A DNA stretch of 64,000 nucleotides from Gordonibacter pamelaeae (GTDB taxonomy: Bacteria; Actinomycetota; Coriobacteriia; Coriobacteriales; Eggerthellaceae), in NCBI RefSeq assembly GCF_042665095.1, contig NZ_JBHTBV010000014.1; one strand, written 5' to 3'. The notes below the pieces were generated by a model, which saw only the letters and a program-made list of their open reading frames with translations, ran no database searches and was not told where the DNA came from. The position numbers and the translations under genes were made by a program. Numbering within the stretch: position 1 is the stretch's first letter; every line of letters begins with the position of its first letter. Of the stretch, positions 26,301-34,434 are shown piece by piece.

Positions 26301-28305
26301 AGCGGTCGTGGGCGAACCGGTAGCGCGACGGCGCGCCGGTTTCCGGGTCCTTCCCGGTGGGGATGACGGCTTCTTGGGCCGACGCCGCCACCAGCCTCCG
26401 CTCTATCTCGTCGTCGGACAGGCCGCAGACGGCGGACAGGTCGTCCACCGAGAACCCTGCCCCGATGCAGGCTCCGAACGAGAGCAGCGACCGCGTCTGC
26501 TCGGGGAACCGGTCCAGGTTCTCCGCCAGGAAGTCGACCACGTTCTCGGAAGCCGGGCAGTCGCCGATGGCTCCCTCGTCCCAGCGCCATGCGCCCGCCT
26601 CCCGGTCGAGATCGAGGTACCCCCTCTCATGGCAGAGGCGGAGGAACTGCTTGGCGTAGAAGGGGTTGCCCTTCGTCTTCTTGCTGACGATGCCCGCCAA
26701 GCCGCGCGCTCGCTCCGGTTGCGTCCTTAGGGCGTCTGCCAGCATCCGCGCCAGGCTCTCCTCGTCGAGCCCCTTCAGCTCGATTCGGGTGACCCGCCCT
26801 CCGCGCTGCACGATCTTGCCCAGGCTGTGGATGATCGGGTGCTCGTCGCTCACCTCGTTGTCGCGGTAGCACACGACGACCATCAGGTGGCCTATGCCGT
26901 CGTTCTTGAAGATCTCCTCCAGCATCTCCATCGAGCCCATGTCGGCCAGGTGGACGTCGTCGAGGAACAGCACGAGCGGGTGCTCGGGTGCGGCCAGGCG
27001 CGACAGGAGTCCCGCTAGCGCCTCCTTGAAGCGCGTGCGCTCCTCGAGGGCCCCCATCCCCTCGGGAAGCGCGTGCGCGCCCGTCAGGGACGCCAGCTCG
27101 GCCACCTTGGCGCTCAAAAGCGCCGCGTCGTCGCCGAGCGCCTCGGACAGGTCGGCCCTCCACTTCTCCACCTCGTCGTCGGGCCTGATCAGGATCTGGT
27201 TGCAGAACTGCCGGATGGCCTCGAAGAACGCGAAGTAAGGCACGTTGGCGTGGTACTGGTCGAACTTGCCGCCGATGAACAGGCCGTCCGCGCTCAACGC
27301 CTCCGCCTGCACCTTGCCCACAAGCGAGGTCTTCCCGATGCCCGAGTAGCCGCTCACCGCGGCGATCACCTTGCCCCCGGCCGCCGCCTCGTCGTAGTCG
27401 TGCGCAAGCTGCGCCACCTCGCCCTCGCGTCCGTACAGCTCGTGGGCGAACTCGAAGCGCCTGCCGAAGTCCCGCTCGCCAAGGGCGAACGGTTCCCCTG
27501 CCGCGCACCGCTCCAGGTCGTGCAGCAGCCCCTCGCAGCTCGCGTAGCGGTCCTTCGCCATCTTGGACAGCAGCTTGTCGATGATGGCGGCCAGCGGCGC
27601 GGGCAGGTTCGGCAGGAGGGAAAGGAGGCTGGGAGGCGCCTTGGCGATGTGCGCGAACACCATCTCGGCGGGAACCTCCGACTCGAACGGGCAGCGCCCC
27701 GCCAGCATCTCGAACAGCGTGACGCCCAGCGAGTAGAAGTCCGCGCGATGGTCGAGCACGGCGTTCACGCGCCCCGTCTGCTCGGGGGAGAGGTAGCGCA
27801 GCGTGCCCTCGATGCCGTCGAGCCTAGTGCCTTCTGCCTGCTCGTGCGCGAATTCCGTGGAGATGCCCAGGTCGAGGAGCACGGTGCGGCCCGACTCGGC
27901 ATCGTAGACGATGTTCGAGGGATTCACGTCCTTGTGGACGACGCCTGCCTCGTGCAGGTCGCACAGGCCCGCCACCACCTGCTGGGCTATGAGGAAGAAC
28001 TCGCGCATGCCGAGCGGCCCCTGCTTCAGGAGCCGGCTCAGCGTGGTTCCCGGGCAGTGCTCCTCTACCAGGCAGTACCGGCCGTCCAGCACGATCTCGC
28101 CGACGGCCTTCACCACGTGCGGGCTGTCCACCAGCTGCATCAGGCGGAACTCCCGCCTCAGCCGCTCGGTTGCCTCGGGGGCCATGCAGTCCTGCCCGCC
28201 GGTCTTCAGCACCACGTTCCGGCCGGTCTCGCAGTCGGTCCCGCGCAGGATTCTGCGCGTGGGGGAGGCGTATATCTCCTCGAGGTTCTTGTACCGGCCG
28301 CTCAT
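23323..28305 (-). CDS. 1660-residue signalling protein: Ser/Thr kinase - AAA ATPase - repeat region - GAF - GGDEF
   Basis: An N-terminal protein kinase-like domain (residues 1-270) has the strand-3 lysine in NVVLKTGG, the catalytic loop HKDVNPSNIVYD and the DLG form of the metal motif in LLDLGIST. A predicted ATPase domain follows, with P-loop GYSGIGKTSLVGK near 323 and LVLFLDDVHLAD near 450. A long helical, TPR-like region spans about 700-1280. A GAF domain lies at about 1300-1460, a coiled coil next, then GGDEF with an intact SRMGGDEFVLLL near 1573. The layout is that of large AAA-kinase sensor proteins, with a diguanylate cyclase output instead of a histidine kinase. Its ATG overlaps the EAL gene stop in ATGA. 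Confidence 0.9.
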   Translation of the reverse strand: MSGRYKNLEEIYASPTRRILRGTDCETGRNVVLKTGGQDCMAPEATERLRREFRLMQLVDSPHVVKAVGEIVLDGRYCLVEEHCPGTTLSRLLKQGPLGMREFFLIAQQVVAGLCDLHEAGVVHKDVNPSNIVYDAESGRTVLLDLGISTEFAHEQAEGTRLDGIEGTLRYLSPEQTGRVNAVLDHRADFYSLGVTLFEMLAGRCPFESEVPAEMVFAHIAKAPPSLLSLLPNLPAPLAAIIDKLLSKMAKDRYASCEGLLHDLERCAAGEPFALGERDFGRRFEFAHELYGREGEVAQLAHDYDEAAAGGKVIAAVSGYSGIGKTSLVGKVQAEALSADGLFIGGKFDQYHANVPYFAFFEAIRQFCNQILIRPDDEVEKWRADLSEALGDDAALLSAKVAELASLTGAHALPEGMGALEERTRFKEALAGLLSRLAAPEHPLVLFLDDVHLADMGSMEMLEEIFKNDGIGHLMVVVCYRDNEVSDEHPIIHSLGKIVQRGGRVTRIELKGLDEESLARMLADALRTQPERARGLAGIVSKKTKGNPFYAKQFLRLCHERGYLDLDREAGAWRWDEGAIGDCPASENVVDFLAENLDRFPEQTRSLLSFGACIGAGFSVDDLSAVCGLSDDEIERRLVAASAQEAVIPTGKDPETGAPSRYRFAHDRFQQVFYTALPAEDRARVHYLLGKRHEEQAASENDPEERLFDIADHYAKGLGEAADGRERRHVQETLLKAAHRCGLVSAFDTAERYLELRLAQPDLHEEDGRELLVQVLVEHHAVLCNLVKPDECDRAYLTLEAMLDDPVELVDSCCLQITSLSNGSRYEEAFELGLALLERLGVPFPRENFTQVLEQEIDLLYRELESLARGGNPDLHEAGDPAEAAIAKLLCRLCGPTIFFDASLSYWTVIAAVRRLIRNGHTPHGLQMCTNLMMPFGALRGDYRTAYEAFRSAMRVAERNRCREVVYGIYCMFPLHTCHWVEDVANGISYARESIVGNAQMGDFEYACYGYYGLLMAVMETSSHADELWCEVEAAVKYANKTGNRHAMGTFLGFQQLCRSLRGELSLTGSFDGDGFSEREHVAACSTNRQALCYHHVLRAFTAVVYRDYRSAYRLCRDAVPLLSHVSSFYPVALHNFLYSLSLCKVLEGSEDAGLPETREGLLRTLADNQAWLEARSADAFCNFGHLHLLIEAERAALAGRVPEALRLYDRALGAAEGNRRVLHHAIACDMAAQRYEQLGVPSAEGHYLREAYRLFGSWGAEGKCAQMRHDHPELASGEGVETRLVLTEESVRTTASLDLRSVLRASQAISEELELEGILEKLMYSLLECAGAQNIYFLAKTDSGYEIQAESHSGAADSCVISRRPATDADVPLGIVPFVERTAETIILDDGERSRLYGKEAHIRESRCKSVLCMPVQSKGELKGILYLENNLAAGVFDRRREEHLAPIAAQLAISLENAYLYEHLRFLVDERTKALREEIKVRREAEEKLAYLANYDALTGLPNRRLFQQIFSRSLREAEAGKRMLAVLYLDLDGFKEVNDTYGHEKGDAVLEESARRLRRSVRNIDTVSRMGGDEFVLLLPDIEDDEAVEQACERILGEIRRPFPLDENVTVHLTASIGVSLFPRDSQDEDSLLTGADQAMYRIKRGSKDHYSYTRTP

Positions 28306-29975
28306 CGCTCGCACCCCGGCGGGGAGGCCAGCAGCTCCTCGAGCGCCTTCACGGGCATGGGCCTGGCCAGGAAGTACCCTTGGGCGTAATCGCACCCGTC
28401 GGCCTGCAGGCGCTCCAGCTGCTCCCGGGTCTCCACTCCCTCCGCCACCACGCTGAGCTCCATCCAGCGCGCCAGGCTCACGATGAAGCCCAGGATGCTG
28501 TCGCCCGAGGGGTTCGCGACCTCGGTCTGGATGAATTTCATGTCGAGCTTCAGCACGTCGAGCGGCATTTCGGTGAGCATGTTCAGCGAAGAGTAGCCGC
28601 TGCCGAAGTCGTCCATCTCTATGACGAAGCCCATTTTCCGGAGGCGGTGCAGGGTTTCGACGAGCTGGTCCGCGGAGTCCTTGCAGGCGCTCTCCGTGAT
28701 CTCGAGGTGGAGCCGGGAAGGGTCGAGGCCGTAGCGCTCGACCAAGCCGCCCAGGACGCGCGCCATGTCCATGTCGCGGATGTCGGTGCGCGAGACGTTG
28801 ACCGACACGTCGATGTGGGGAAAGCCCATGAGGTCCCACCGCCGCATCAGCGAGCAGGCCTGTTCCCACACGTACTGGTCGAGCCTCGTGATGAAGCCGT
28901 TGCGCTCGAAAAGGGGGATGAACTCCGACGGCGGCTGGAGCCCCCATTCCGGATGGTTCCAGCGGACGAGCGCCTCGGCCCCGGAGAGGCTGCCGTCGGC
29001 GATGCGGAACTTGGGCTGCAGGTAGACCTCGAACTGTCCGGAGGCCAGGGCGCGCTCCATGCCGTCCGTGATGGCCTGGCGATGCAGCAGCGTGTCCCGG
29101 AGCTTGTCGTCGTAGAAGGCGAAGTGCTTCCCGTACTGACCCTTGATGCTCTGCACGGCCAAAAGCGCACGGTCGCACATCTGCTCCACCGGCACCTCGC
29201 GGTCCTCGACCCGGTAGATGCCGTACTTCAGCACCACGTTGCGGTTGCCAAAGCCGCTTTTGATGCGCGCGGTGCTCTGGGTGAACATCTCGTCCGAGTA
29301 GTCCTCGCGATGCTCGATCAGGCACGCGAACCGGTCGGCGCTGAGCCGTCCGCAGATGCCGTGGTCTCCCAGCAGGCTGGCGTGCAGCTTTCCCACCTGC
29401 CGCAGCAACCGGTCGCCGGCGACAATGCCGATGGTGTCGTTGATCAGCTTGAAGTCCTCGATGTCGGAGCAGAGGATGTCGTAGCTCGTGGCGGGGTTGC
29501 GCACGAGGATGTCGCGAACCCGCTGGTAGAAGTAGCTTTTGCTGTAGACGTCGGCGATGTCGTCGTAGCGCGCCTGCTTGGCCAGGGCGACGGACTCGCA
29601 CAGGCGCATGACGGCCGCCACGCGGCAGAGCGCCAGCTCGGTGCGGCACGGTTTGGGGATGAAGCCGTCGGCGCCATGGGAGAGGGCCGCCATCTCCTCT
29701 TCCTCGCCAGCTTCGGGCGAGATCGCGACGACGGGCAGGGAGGCGAAGCGCGGGTCGGTCTTGAGGCGCTCGGGGAAAGGTTGCCCATCGGGCGACGTGC
29801 GCGTTGCGTTGGCAAGGACGAGGGCGAAGTCGCCGCCTTGGTCCTCCAGGAGCTTCAAAGCCTGGTCGCCATCCTCCGCCTCCAAGACCGTGTAGCGCGA
29901 GGACAGGGCCGGGAGGAGGCTTGTTCGGCAGTCCTCGTCGGCCTCGACTGCCAGAATCTTCTTGTCCGCCTGCAT
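28302..29975 (-). CDS. Pseudo-receiver - degenerate GGDEF - EAL phosphodiesterase
   Basis: Residues 1-120 have the receiver fold (KKILAVEADEDCR, LPVVAISPEAG, GFIPKPCRTEL), but the acceptor position reads VLANATRTSPDG, so the Asp is replaced. The GGDEF-like domain has GRLSADRFACL in place of GGDEF and is probably not catalytic. The EAL domain looks active: EALVRWNHPEWG near residue 333, LEITES, DDFGSGYSSLNML, KLDMKFIQ and AEGVETREQ. It would hydrolyse c-di-GMP, opposing the cyclase encoded by the next gene, with which it shares ATGA. ATG 29975 has GGTAAGGG before it; an in-frame ATG at 29993 is an alternative. Confidence 0.88.
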   Translation of the reverse strand: MQADKKILAVEADEDCRTSLLPALSSRYTVLEAEDGDQALKLLEDQGGDFALVLANATRTSPDGQPFPERLKTDPRFASLPVVAISPEAGEEEEMAALSHGADGFIPKPCRTELALCRVAAVMRLCESVALAKQARYDDIADVYSKSYFYQRVRDILVRNPATSYDILCSDIEDFKLINDTIGIVAGDRLLRQVGKLHASLLGDHGICGRLSADRFACLIEHREDYSDEMFTQSTARIKSGFGNRNVVLKYGIYRVEDREVPVEQMCDRALLAVQSIKGQYGKHFAFYDDKLRDTLLHRQAITDGMERALASGQFEVYLQPKFRIADGSLSGAEALVRWNHPEWGLQPPSEFIPLFERNGFITRLDQYVWEQACSLMRRWDLMGFPHIDVSVNVSRTDIRDMDMARVLGGLVERYGLDPSRLHLEITESACKDSADQLVETLHRLRKMGFVIEMDDFGSGYSSLNMLTEMPLDVLKLDMKFIQTEVANPSGDSILGFIVSLARWMELSVVAEGVETREQLERLQADGCDYAQGYFLARPMPVKALEELLASPPGCER

Positions 29976-30210
29976 ACCCTTACCGCCGTTCATGTTCGCG
30001 CTTGGTTTCCCTGGATCGTTCCCTGTTGCACGAGCAACCTTTGGTATCATCGGAATTGACGTTTTGGCTCTCGCGCAGCGGCTCCAGTGTAGAACAATTC
30101 GGCGAATGGGCAGTTGCCATGCCCATGATGACGGTTGAATGTCAATTGTGGTGACAGATTGTCTTTGAACGAGCCTCTTCAGGGGGCGCGACGGTCGAAA
30201 GGGGAGGCGC

Positions 30211-31713
30211 ATGCAGTTCTACGAGAAGCTCGTCTTCGTCATGGATCTGGCCCGCACGTCGAACCGGGAGCTGGCCCAGGCGCTCGGGGTCGACCCGGCC
30301 GTGGTGAGCCGCCTGCGCAACGGGAGGCGCGGCGCGCCCCGTAAGGAGGAGACGGTGCGCCGCATGGCGGGCTTCCTCGCCGCGCGCTGCACGAGCGACT
30401 ACCAGCGCAGCGCCCTGTCCGAGATGGCGGGCGTCAAGCGCATGCTCGTGGCCAGGCCGGAGCAGCTGGCGGAGTTCCTCTTCTACTGGCTGCGCGGCGA
30501 CGAGGACGGGGTAGAGGGCTTCATGCGCGACTTCGAGGCGCTCACCATCGAGGGCTTCGCCTCGAACGCCGCCATGACCCCGCACCTGATCGGCCGAAAA
30601 GGCAACCTCGTCTACTACGGGAACGAGGGGAAGCGCGCCGCCGTGCGGGCGGCGTTCCAGCACCTGCTGAGCCAGGAGGACCGGGGGACGGTCTGCATCG
30701 TCGCCGACGAGTCGGACGATTGGCTCGTGGAGGACGGCGACTTCTTGCTCAGCCTTCAGCAGGGCATGCTCTCGTGCCTGCAACGCGGGGCGCGCATCTG
30801 CCATATCGTCCCCTCCCTCTATTCCGGCGACCAGCTGCTCGAGTGCCTGATGCGCTGGGTCCCGCTCTACCTGACCGGGCGGGTTAAGGCGTACTACTAC
30901 CCCCATATCCGCGACCGGCTCCACCGGCACACCCTCGCCGTGGCGCCCGGCCGGATAGGGATCACCTCCCATTCGCTGGCGGGGCAGCGTTCCAGCTATG
31001 CCACCATGCTGACCACCGACCCTGGCTTGCTGCGCACCTTCGAGGCGGAGTTCCGCGACTACCTGTCGCTGTGCCGTCCCATGCTGAACGCCTACGTCGA
31101 GCCGGACAAGCTGCTCCAGTGCTTCACGTACTTCGTCTCGTCCCCGGGCCTGCGCATCCAGAAGCTCCCCTCGCTCTCCGCCGCGACCGCTCCCGTCGAG
31201 CTGATCGACGATGCCGTCGCGCGCACGGAGGACCCCGAGCTCAAGCGGCTGGGCGCGGCGTACCGGGAGGAGGTGGTGCGGCTCGAGCAGGGGCGGGACT
31301 GCTACGACCTCATCGACCTCGTCCGCCTTGCGAGCGTCGAGGAGGTGCGCGCCGGCACCGTGCCCCTCGTCTCTTCGCTGGGCACCTCGGAGCCGCTGTG
31401 CTATACCCCGCAGACGTACGTCTCGCACCTGAAGAACATCCTGCGCATCCTGGACGCCCACGACGACTACCATTTCGTCCCCTTGGACGGGCCTTTGGAG
31501 TACGAGGGCTCGCTCGTGGTGAAGGAAGGCCGCCGGGCGCTTCTCGTGCATGCCGCCGAACCGTTCACCGTGCTCGAGATAGCGCAGCCCGAAGTGGTCG
31601 CGATGTACCGCGAGCACCTGCTGCGCGTTGCGGAGCGGGCCGGCTACGGAGGCATGCACCGCATGAAGGCCAAGTCGCGCATCCGCGAGCTGATCTGCGC
31701 GCTCGAGCAGTGA
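30211..31713 (+). CDS. HTH (XRE-like) regulatory protein of 500 aa, ligand domain unknown
   Basis: The N-terminus has a helix-turn-helix: NRELAQALGVDPAVVSRLRNGRRGAPR. The remaining 430 residues are one large domain that I do not recognise; it contains VCIVADESDDWLVEDGDFLL, HIVPSLYSGDQLLECLMRW and GRIGITSHSLAGQRSSYATM. Similar large HTH proteins are numerous in Eggerthellaceae and often sit next to the genes they control. It is divergent from the EAL operon, with 235 bp between, so it may control that operon. GGGGAGGCGC stands before its ATG. Confidence 0.75.
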   Translation: MQFYEKLVFVMDLARTSNRELAQALGVDPAVVSRLRNGRRGAPRKEETVRRMAGFLAARCTSDYQRSALSEMAGVKRMLVARPEQLAEFLFYWLRGDEDGVEGFMRDFEALTIEGFASNAAMTPHLIGRKGNLVYYGNEGKRAAVRAAFQHLLSQEDRGTVCIVADESDDWLVEDGDFLLSLQQGMLSCLQRGARICHIVPSLYSGDQLLECLMRWVPLYLTGRVKAYYYPHIRDRLHRHTLAVAPGRIGITSHSLAGQRSSYATMLTTDPGLLRTFEAEFRDYLSLCRPMLNAYVEPDKLLQCFTYFVSSPGLRIQKLPSLSAATAPVELIDDAVARTEDPELKRLGAAYREEVVRLEQGRDCYDLIDLVRLASVEEVRAGTVPLVSSLGTSEPLCYTPQTYVSHLKNILRILDAHDDYHFVPLDGPLEYEGSLVVKEGRRALLVHAAEPFTVLEIAQPEVVAMYREHLLRVAERAGYGGMHRMKAKSRIRELICALEQ

Positions 31714-31750
31714 GGCGGGGCCCTCGCAGGCGGAAGCGCGCGTGCGCGGC

Positions 31751-31756
31751 TATAAT
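31751..31756 (+). promoter_or_regulatory. TATAAT -10 box of the aldose epimerase gene
   Basis: A perfect TATAAT in very GC-rich DNA lies about 50 bp before the ATG of the epimerase-like gene. No convincing -35 is visible at the usual distance. Confidence 0.55.
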
Positions 31757-31806
31757 CTCCCGAGCGAACGTTGAGGGAAGGACGGCCTGCGGTGGAAGCG
31801 ACTGTG

Positions 31807-32676
31807 ATGGCTTTGGAGAACGACGCGCTCTCGGTGCGCGTATCAAGCAAGGGCGTGGAGCTGCAGAGCGTCGTGCGCGACAGGGTCGAGCGTATGTGGT
31901 GCGCTGACCCGGCCGTGTGGGGGCGGCACGCACCGCTGCTGTTCCCGCTGATCGGGCGCTTGCGCGACGGGTGGTACGCGCACGAGGGCGAGCGCGTGGA
32001 AGCCCCGATGCACGGGTTCTGCCGCGACCGGGAGTTCGCGGCCGAGCGGGTGTCGGGCACGCATGCGCGCTTCGAGACAGCCTCTGACGCGGGGACGCGG
32101 GCGGTGTACCCCTTCGACTTCCGCCTGCGCGTGGACTTCTCGCTCGAGGGCGCGACCATCGTGAAGACGCATACCGTGGAGAACACGGGCGAGGCGCCGA
32201 TGCCGTTCGAGCTGGGCGGCCACGAGGCGTACGCGACGCGCCTGCTGCCGGGGGAGCATATGGCCGACTACTTCGCGCGCTTCGAGGGGGCGGACGCTTT
32301 GGAGATGTTCGGCATGGACGGGGAGGGCATCCTCGCGCTGCCGAAGATCGAGGTGCCGCTCGAGGCCGGCCGCCTGACGAAGACCCCCGAGCAGCTGGGC
32401 ATCGACACGATCGTGCTGGAGAACGTGCCGGGGAGCCGGGTGACGTTGGCCAGCACCGCGAACCCGTACGAGGTGGAGGTGGAGTTCCCGGACTTCCCCT
32501 ACCTGGGCATTTGGACGAAGGCAGGCCAGGACGACGCCCGCTACCTCTGCTTGGAGCCGTGGTCGGCCTTGCCCGACGCGCACTTCTCCCCGCGCGAGCT
32601 GGCCGAGAAGCCCGGCGTGCGCGTGCTCGCGCCGGGGGAGCGCGCGACGCTCGCGTACCGGATGACGTTTCGCTAG
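31807..32676 (+). CDS. Aldose 1-epimerase-family protein
   Basis: The 289-residue protein fits the GalM/YeaD-like beta-sandwich family: LSVRVSSKGVELQSVV, WGRHAPLLFPLIGRLRDG, MHGFCRDREF with the catalytic-type His, FELGGHEAY with the second His, and a late ICTKAGQ-like LGIWTKAGQDDARYLCLEPW region containing the likely Glu. Such enzymes interconvert sugar anomers in the cytoplasm. ATG 31807 has GGAAG 8 bases before it; a GTG at 31792 in frame with AAGGA before it is an alternative. It is the first of several carbohydrate genes on this strand but has its own promoter. Confidence 0.85.
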   Translation: MALENDALSVRVSSKGVELQSVVRDRVERMWCADPAVWGRHAPLLFPLIGRLRDGWYAHEGERVEAPMHGFCRDREFAAERVSGTHARFETASDAGTRAVYPFDFRLRVDFSLEGATIVKTHTVENTGEAPMPFELGGHEAYATRLLPGEHMADYFARFEGADALEMFGMDGEGILALPKIEVPLEAGRLTKTPEQLGIDTIVLENVPGSRVTLASTANPYEVEVEFPDFPYLGIWTKAGQDDARYLCLEPWSALPDAHFSPRELAEKPGVRVLAPGERATLAYRMTFR

Positions 32677-32762
32677 AGGCGCGGCAAGCAGGTTGCGGGG
32701 TGGGGCGCCCGCACATTGGTCGCCCGGTTCGCATCGCGAACGCCATCGCCAGGCGTGGACGC

Positions 32763-32768
32763 GCTATA
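32763..32768 (+). promoter_or_regulatory. TATACT -10 box of the aldolase-dha gene group
   Basis: TATACT lies 70 bp before the aldolase start codon and is likely the promoter for 32839-35784. The leader between has no obvious hairpin. Confidence 0.45.
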
Positions 32769-32838
32769 CTTTGCAGTGATCGATTCGATTGCGTTCGATG
32801 CGCCTTCTCGCGCTGAACGCTCGGGAAAAGGAGGCGCC

Positions 32839-33669
32839 ATGCTCGTTACTTCGGAAGACCTGCTGAACAAGGCGCGAGCGGGCGGCTACGCCATCCCTTC
32901 GCCCGACTTCGTCGACTCCAATTCCGCCCGCGCCTTCGTGCGCGTGGCAGAGGAGATGGGCGCGCCCATCATCTTAAGCTTCGCGGAGGTCCATCTCGAC
33001 CAGATGGCCCTCGACGAAGCGGCGGCGCTGGGAACGTTCTACGCGCGAAAGGCCTCGGTTCCGGTGGCGTTGCACCTCGACCACGGCAAGCGCATGGACG
33101 TCATCGAGGAGGCGATCCGCCTTGGCTTCACGTCCGTGATGATCGACGCCTCGAACGAAGAGCTGTCCGAGAACATCCGCCGTACCAAGGAGGTCGTTGA
33201 GCTGGCGCACGCGCACGGCGTGTACGTGGAGGCCGAGATCGGACACGTGGGCGCCGAGGACGCCGAGGGCCCCCATGCGCTTTCGGGTATCGAGTATACC
33301 GAAGTCGATTCGGCGAAGCAGCTGGTGGAAGCCACGGGCGTAGACTCCCTGGCCGTCTCGATCGGCACGGTGCACGGCACCTACAAGGGCGAGCCGTGCA
33401 TCAACTTCGAGCGTTTGGCAGAGCTGAAGGCGGCTCTCGCCGTGCCGCTCGTGCTGCACGGCGGCTCCGGGTCGGGCGATGAGAACCTCGCCCGATGCGC
33501 ACGAGGCGGCGTTGCGAAGGTGAACCTGTACACCGATTTCATCGTGGCGGCGCTTGCCGCCGTGTACGAACAGCGGCCGGATCATTGGCTGAAGCTTCTG
33601 GGCGCGGGCGACGAAGCGATGCGCGAGGTCTTGCGGCATTACTACCGCGTGCTGGGCTGCGTGCGGTAG
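32839..33669 (+). CDS. Class II fructose-bisphosphate/ketose-bisphosphate aldolase
   Basis: The 276-residue TIM-barrel protein carries zinc and catalytic motifs of class II aldolases: VALHLDHGKRMD with zinc-binding His near residue 80, EAEIGHVGAEDA, SIGTVHGTYKG with the second metal His, and VLHGGSGSGDE. It is closest in style to GatY/KbaY/FbaA ketose-bisphosphate aldolases, which release dihydroxyacetone phosphate. It starts at ATG 32839 after AAAAGGAGG. It precedes DhaL-like and DhaK-like genes on the same strand, so products and substrates of triose metabolism link the group. Specificity for fructose, tagatose or another sugar is not resolved. Confidence 0.9.
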   Translation: MLVTSEDLLNKARAGGYAIPSPDFVDSNSARAFVRVAEEMGAPIILSFAEVHLDQMALDEAAALGTFYARKASVPVALHLDHGKRMDVIEEAIRLGFTSVMIDASNEELSENIRRTKEVVELAHAHGVYVEAEIGHVGAEDAEGPHALSGIEYTEVDSAKQLVEATGVDSLAVSIGTVHGTYKGEPCINFERLAELKAALAVPLVLHGGSGSGDENLARCARGGVAKVNLYTDFIVAALAAVYEQRPDHWLKLLGAGDEAMREVLRHYYRVLGCVR

Positions 33670-33705
33670 GGCAGGGGGAGCGGCGGCTTTTCACAAGGGA
33701 AGGGG

Positions 33706-34323
33706 ATGCGTTTCATGATCACGAAAGACGAGCTGGCATCGCGTTTGCTGAGCGCTTGCGCGGAGGTCAAGGCGGCGGAGGGCGAGCTGACCGAGATAGA
33801 TTCGCGCTTCGGCGACGCCGACCACGGCCTTACCATGTGCAAGATCGCCACGGCCATCGAGGAGTCTGTGCGCGAATCCGAAGGCGGCATCCAAGCCATG
33901 CTGGACGACGTCGCCATGGCCGTGATGACCCTGAACGGCGGGAGCGCGGTTCCTCTGTGGAACACGTGGCTCGACGGCTTGCAGGAAGCCGCCCCCGAAG
34001 GCAACGAGGCCGATTCCGAGGATCTCAAGGCCATGTTCGCGAACGCCTTGGCGGAGCTTTCGGACATCTCGGGCGCCCAGGTGGGCGACAAGACCCTGAT
34101 GGACGCATTCGTTCCCGCGATCGAGGCGATCCAGGCATGCGAAGGCAACGAGGCTGCCTTGTTCGAGGCCGCAGCGCAGGCGGCTCTCACGGGAGCGGAG
34201 CGCTCCAAGGACTTCCCATCGAAGTTCGGCCGCGCGAAAAGCTACGGCGAGAAGACCATCGGCACGCCGGACGCCGGGGCGGTCAGCATGGCCTGCTTCT
34301 TCAAGGGGCTTGCGCAGGCGTAG
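33706..34323 (+). CDS. DhaL-like dihydroxyacetone kinase subunit (DAK2 domain)
   Basis: The 205-residue helical protein resembles the DhaL/DAK2 nucleotide-binding subunit: ELTEIDSRFGDADHGLTMCK (motif DADHG where DhaL has DGDTG), VMTLNGGSAVPLWNTWLDGL, GDKTLMDAFVPA and ETIGTPDAGAVS-like GEKTIGTPDAGA. In the known enzyme this subunit holds Mg and ATP/ADP and phosphorylates dihydroxyacetone bound to DhaK. The changed DxDxG motif suggests altered substrate or nucleotide handling. No DhaM (PTS phosphodonor) gene is nearby, so direct ATP use is likely. A second ATG at 33715 has a better spaced AAGGGG and may be the real start. Confidence 0.8.
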   Translation: MRFMITKDELASRLLSACAEVKAAEGELTEIDSRFGDADHGLTMCKIATAIEESVRESEGGIQAMLDDVAMAVMTLNGGSAVPLWNTWLDGLQEAAPEGNEADSEDLKAMFANALAELSDISGAQVGDKTLMDAFVPAIEAIQACEGNEAALFEAAAQAALTGAERSKDFPSKFGRAKSYGEKTIGTPDAGAVSMACFFKGLAQA

Positions 34324-34434
34324 CGTTGCCGGAGGGCACGGGGCACGGAATCGGGTCGGCTGGCGCGGGACGCTTGCCGGCTGGTTGAGCAAGGCGCGCG
34401 TCAGTTTCGCGCCGTCACGAGTGAGGAGGAGCAC

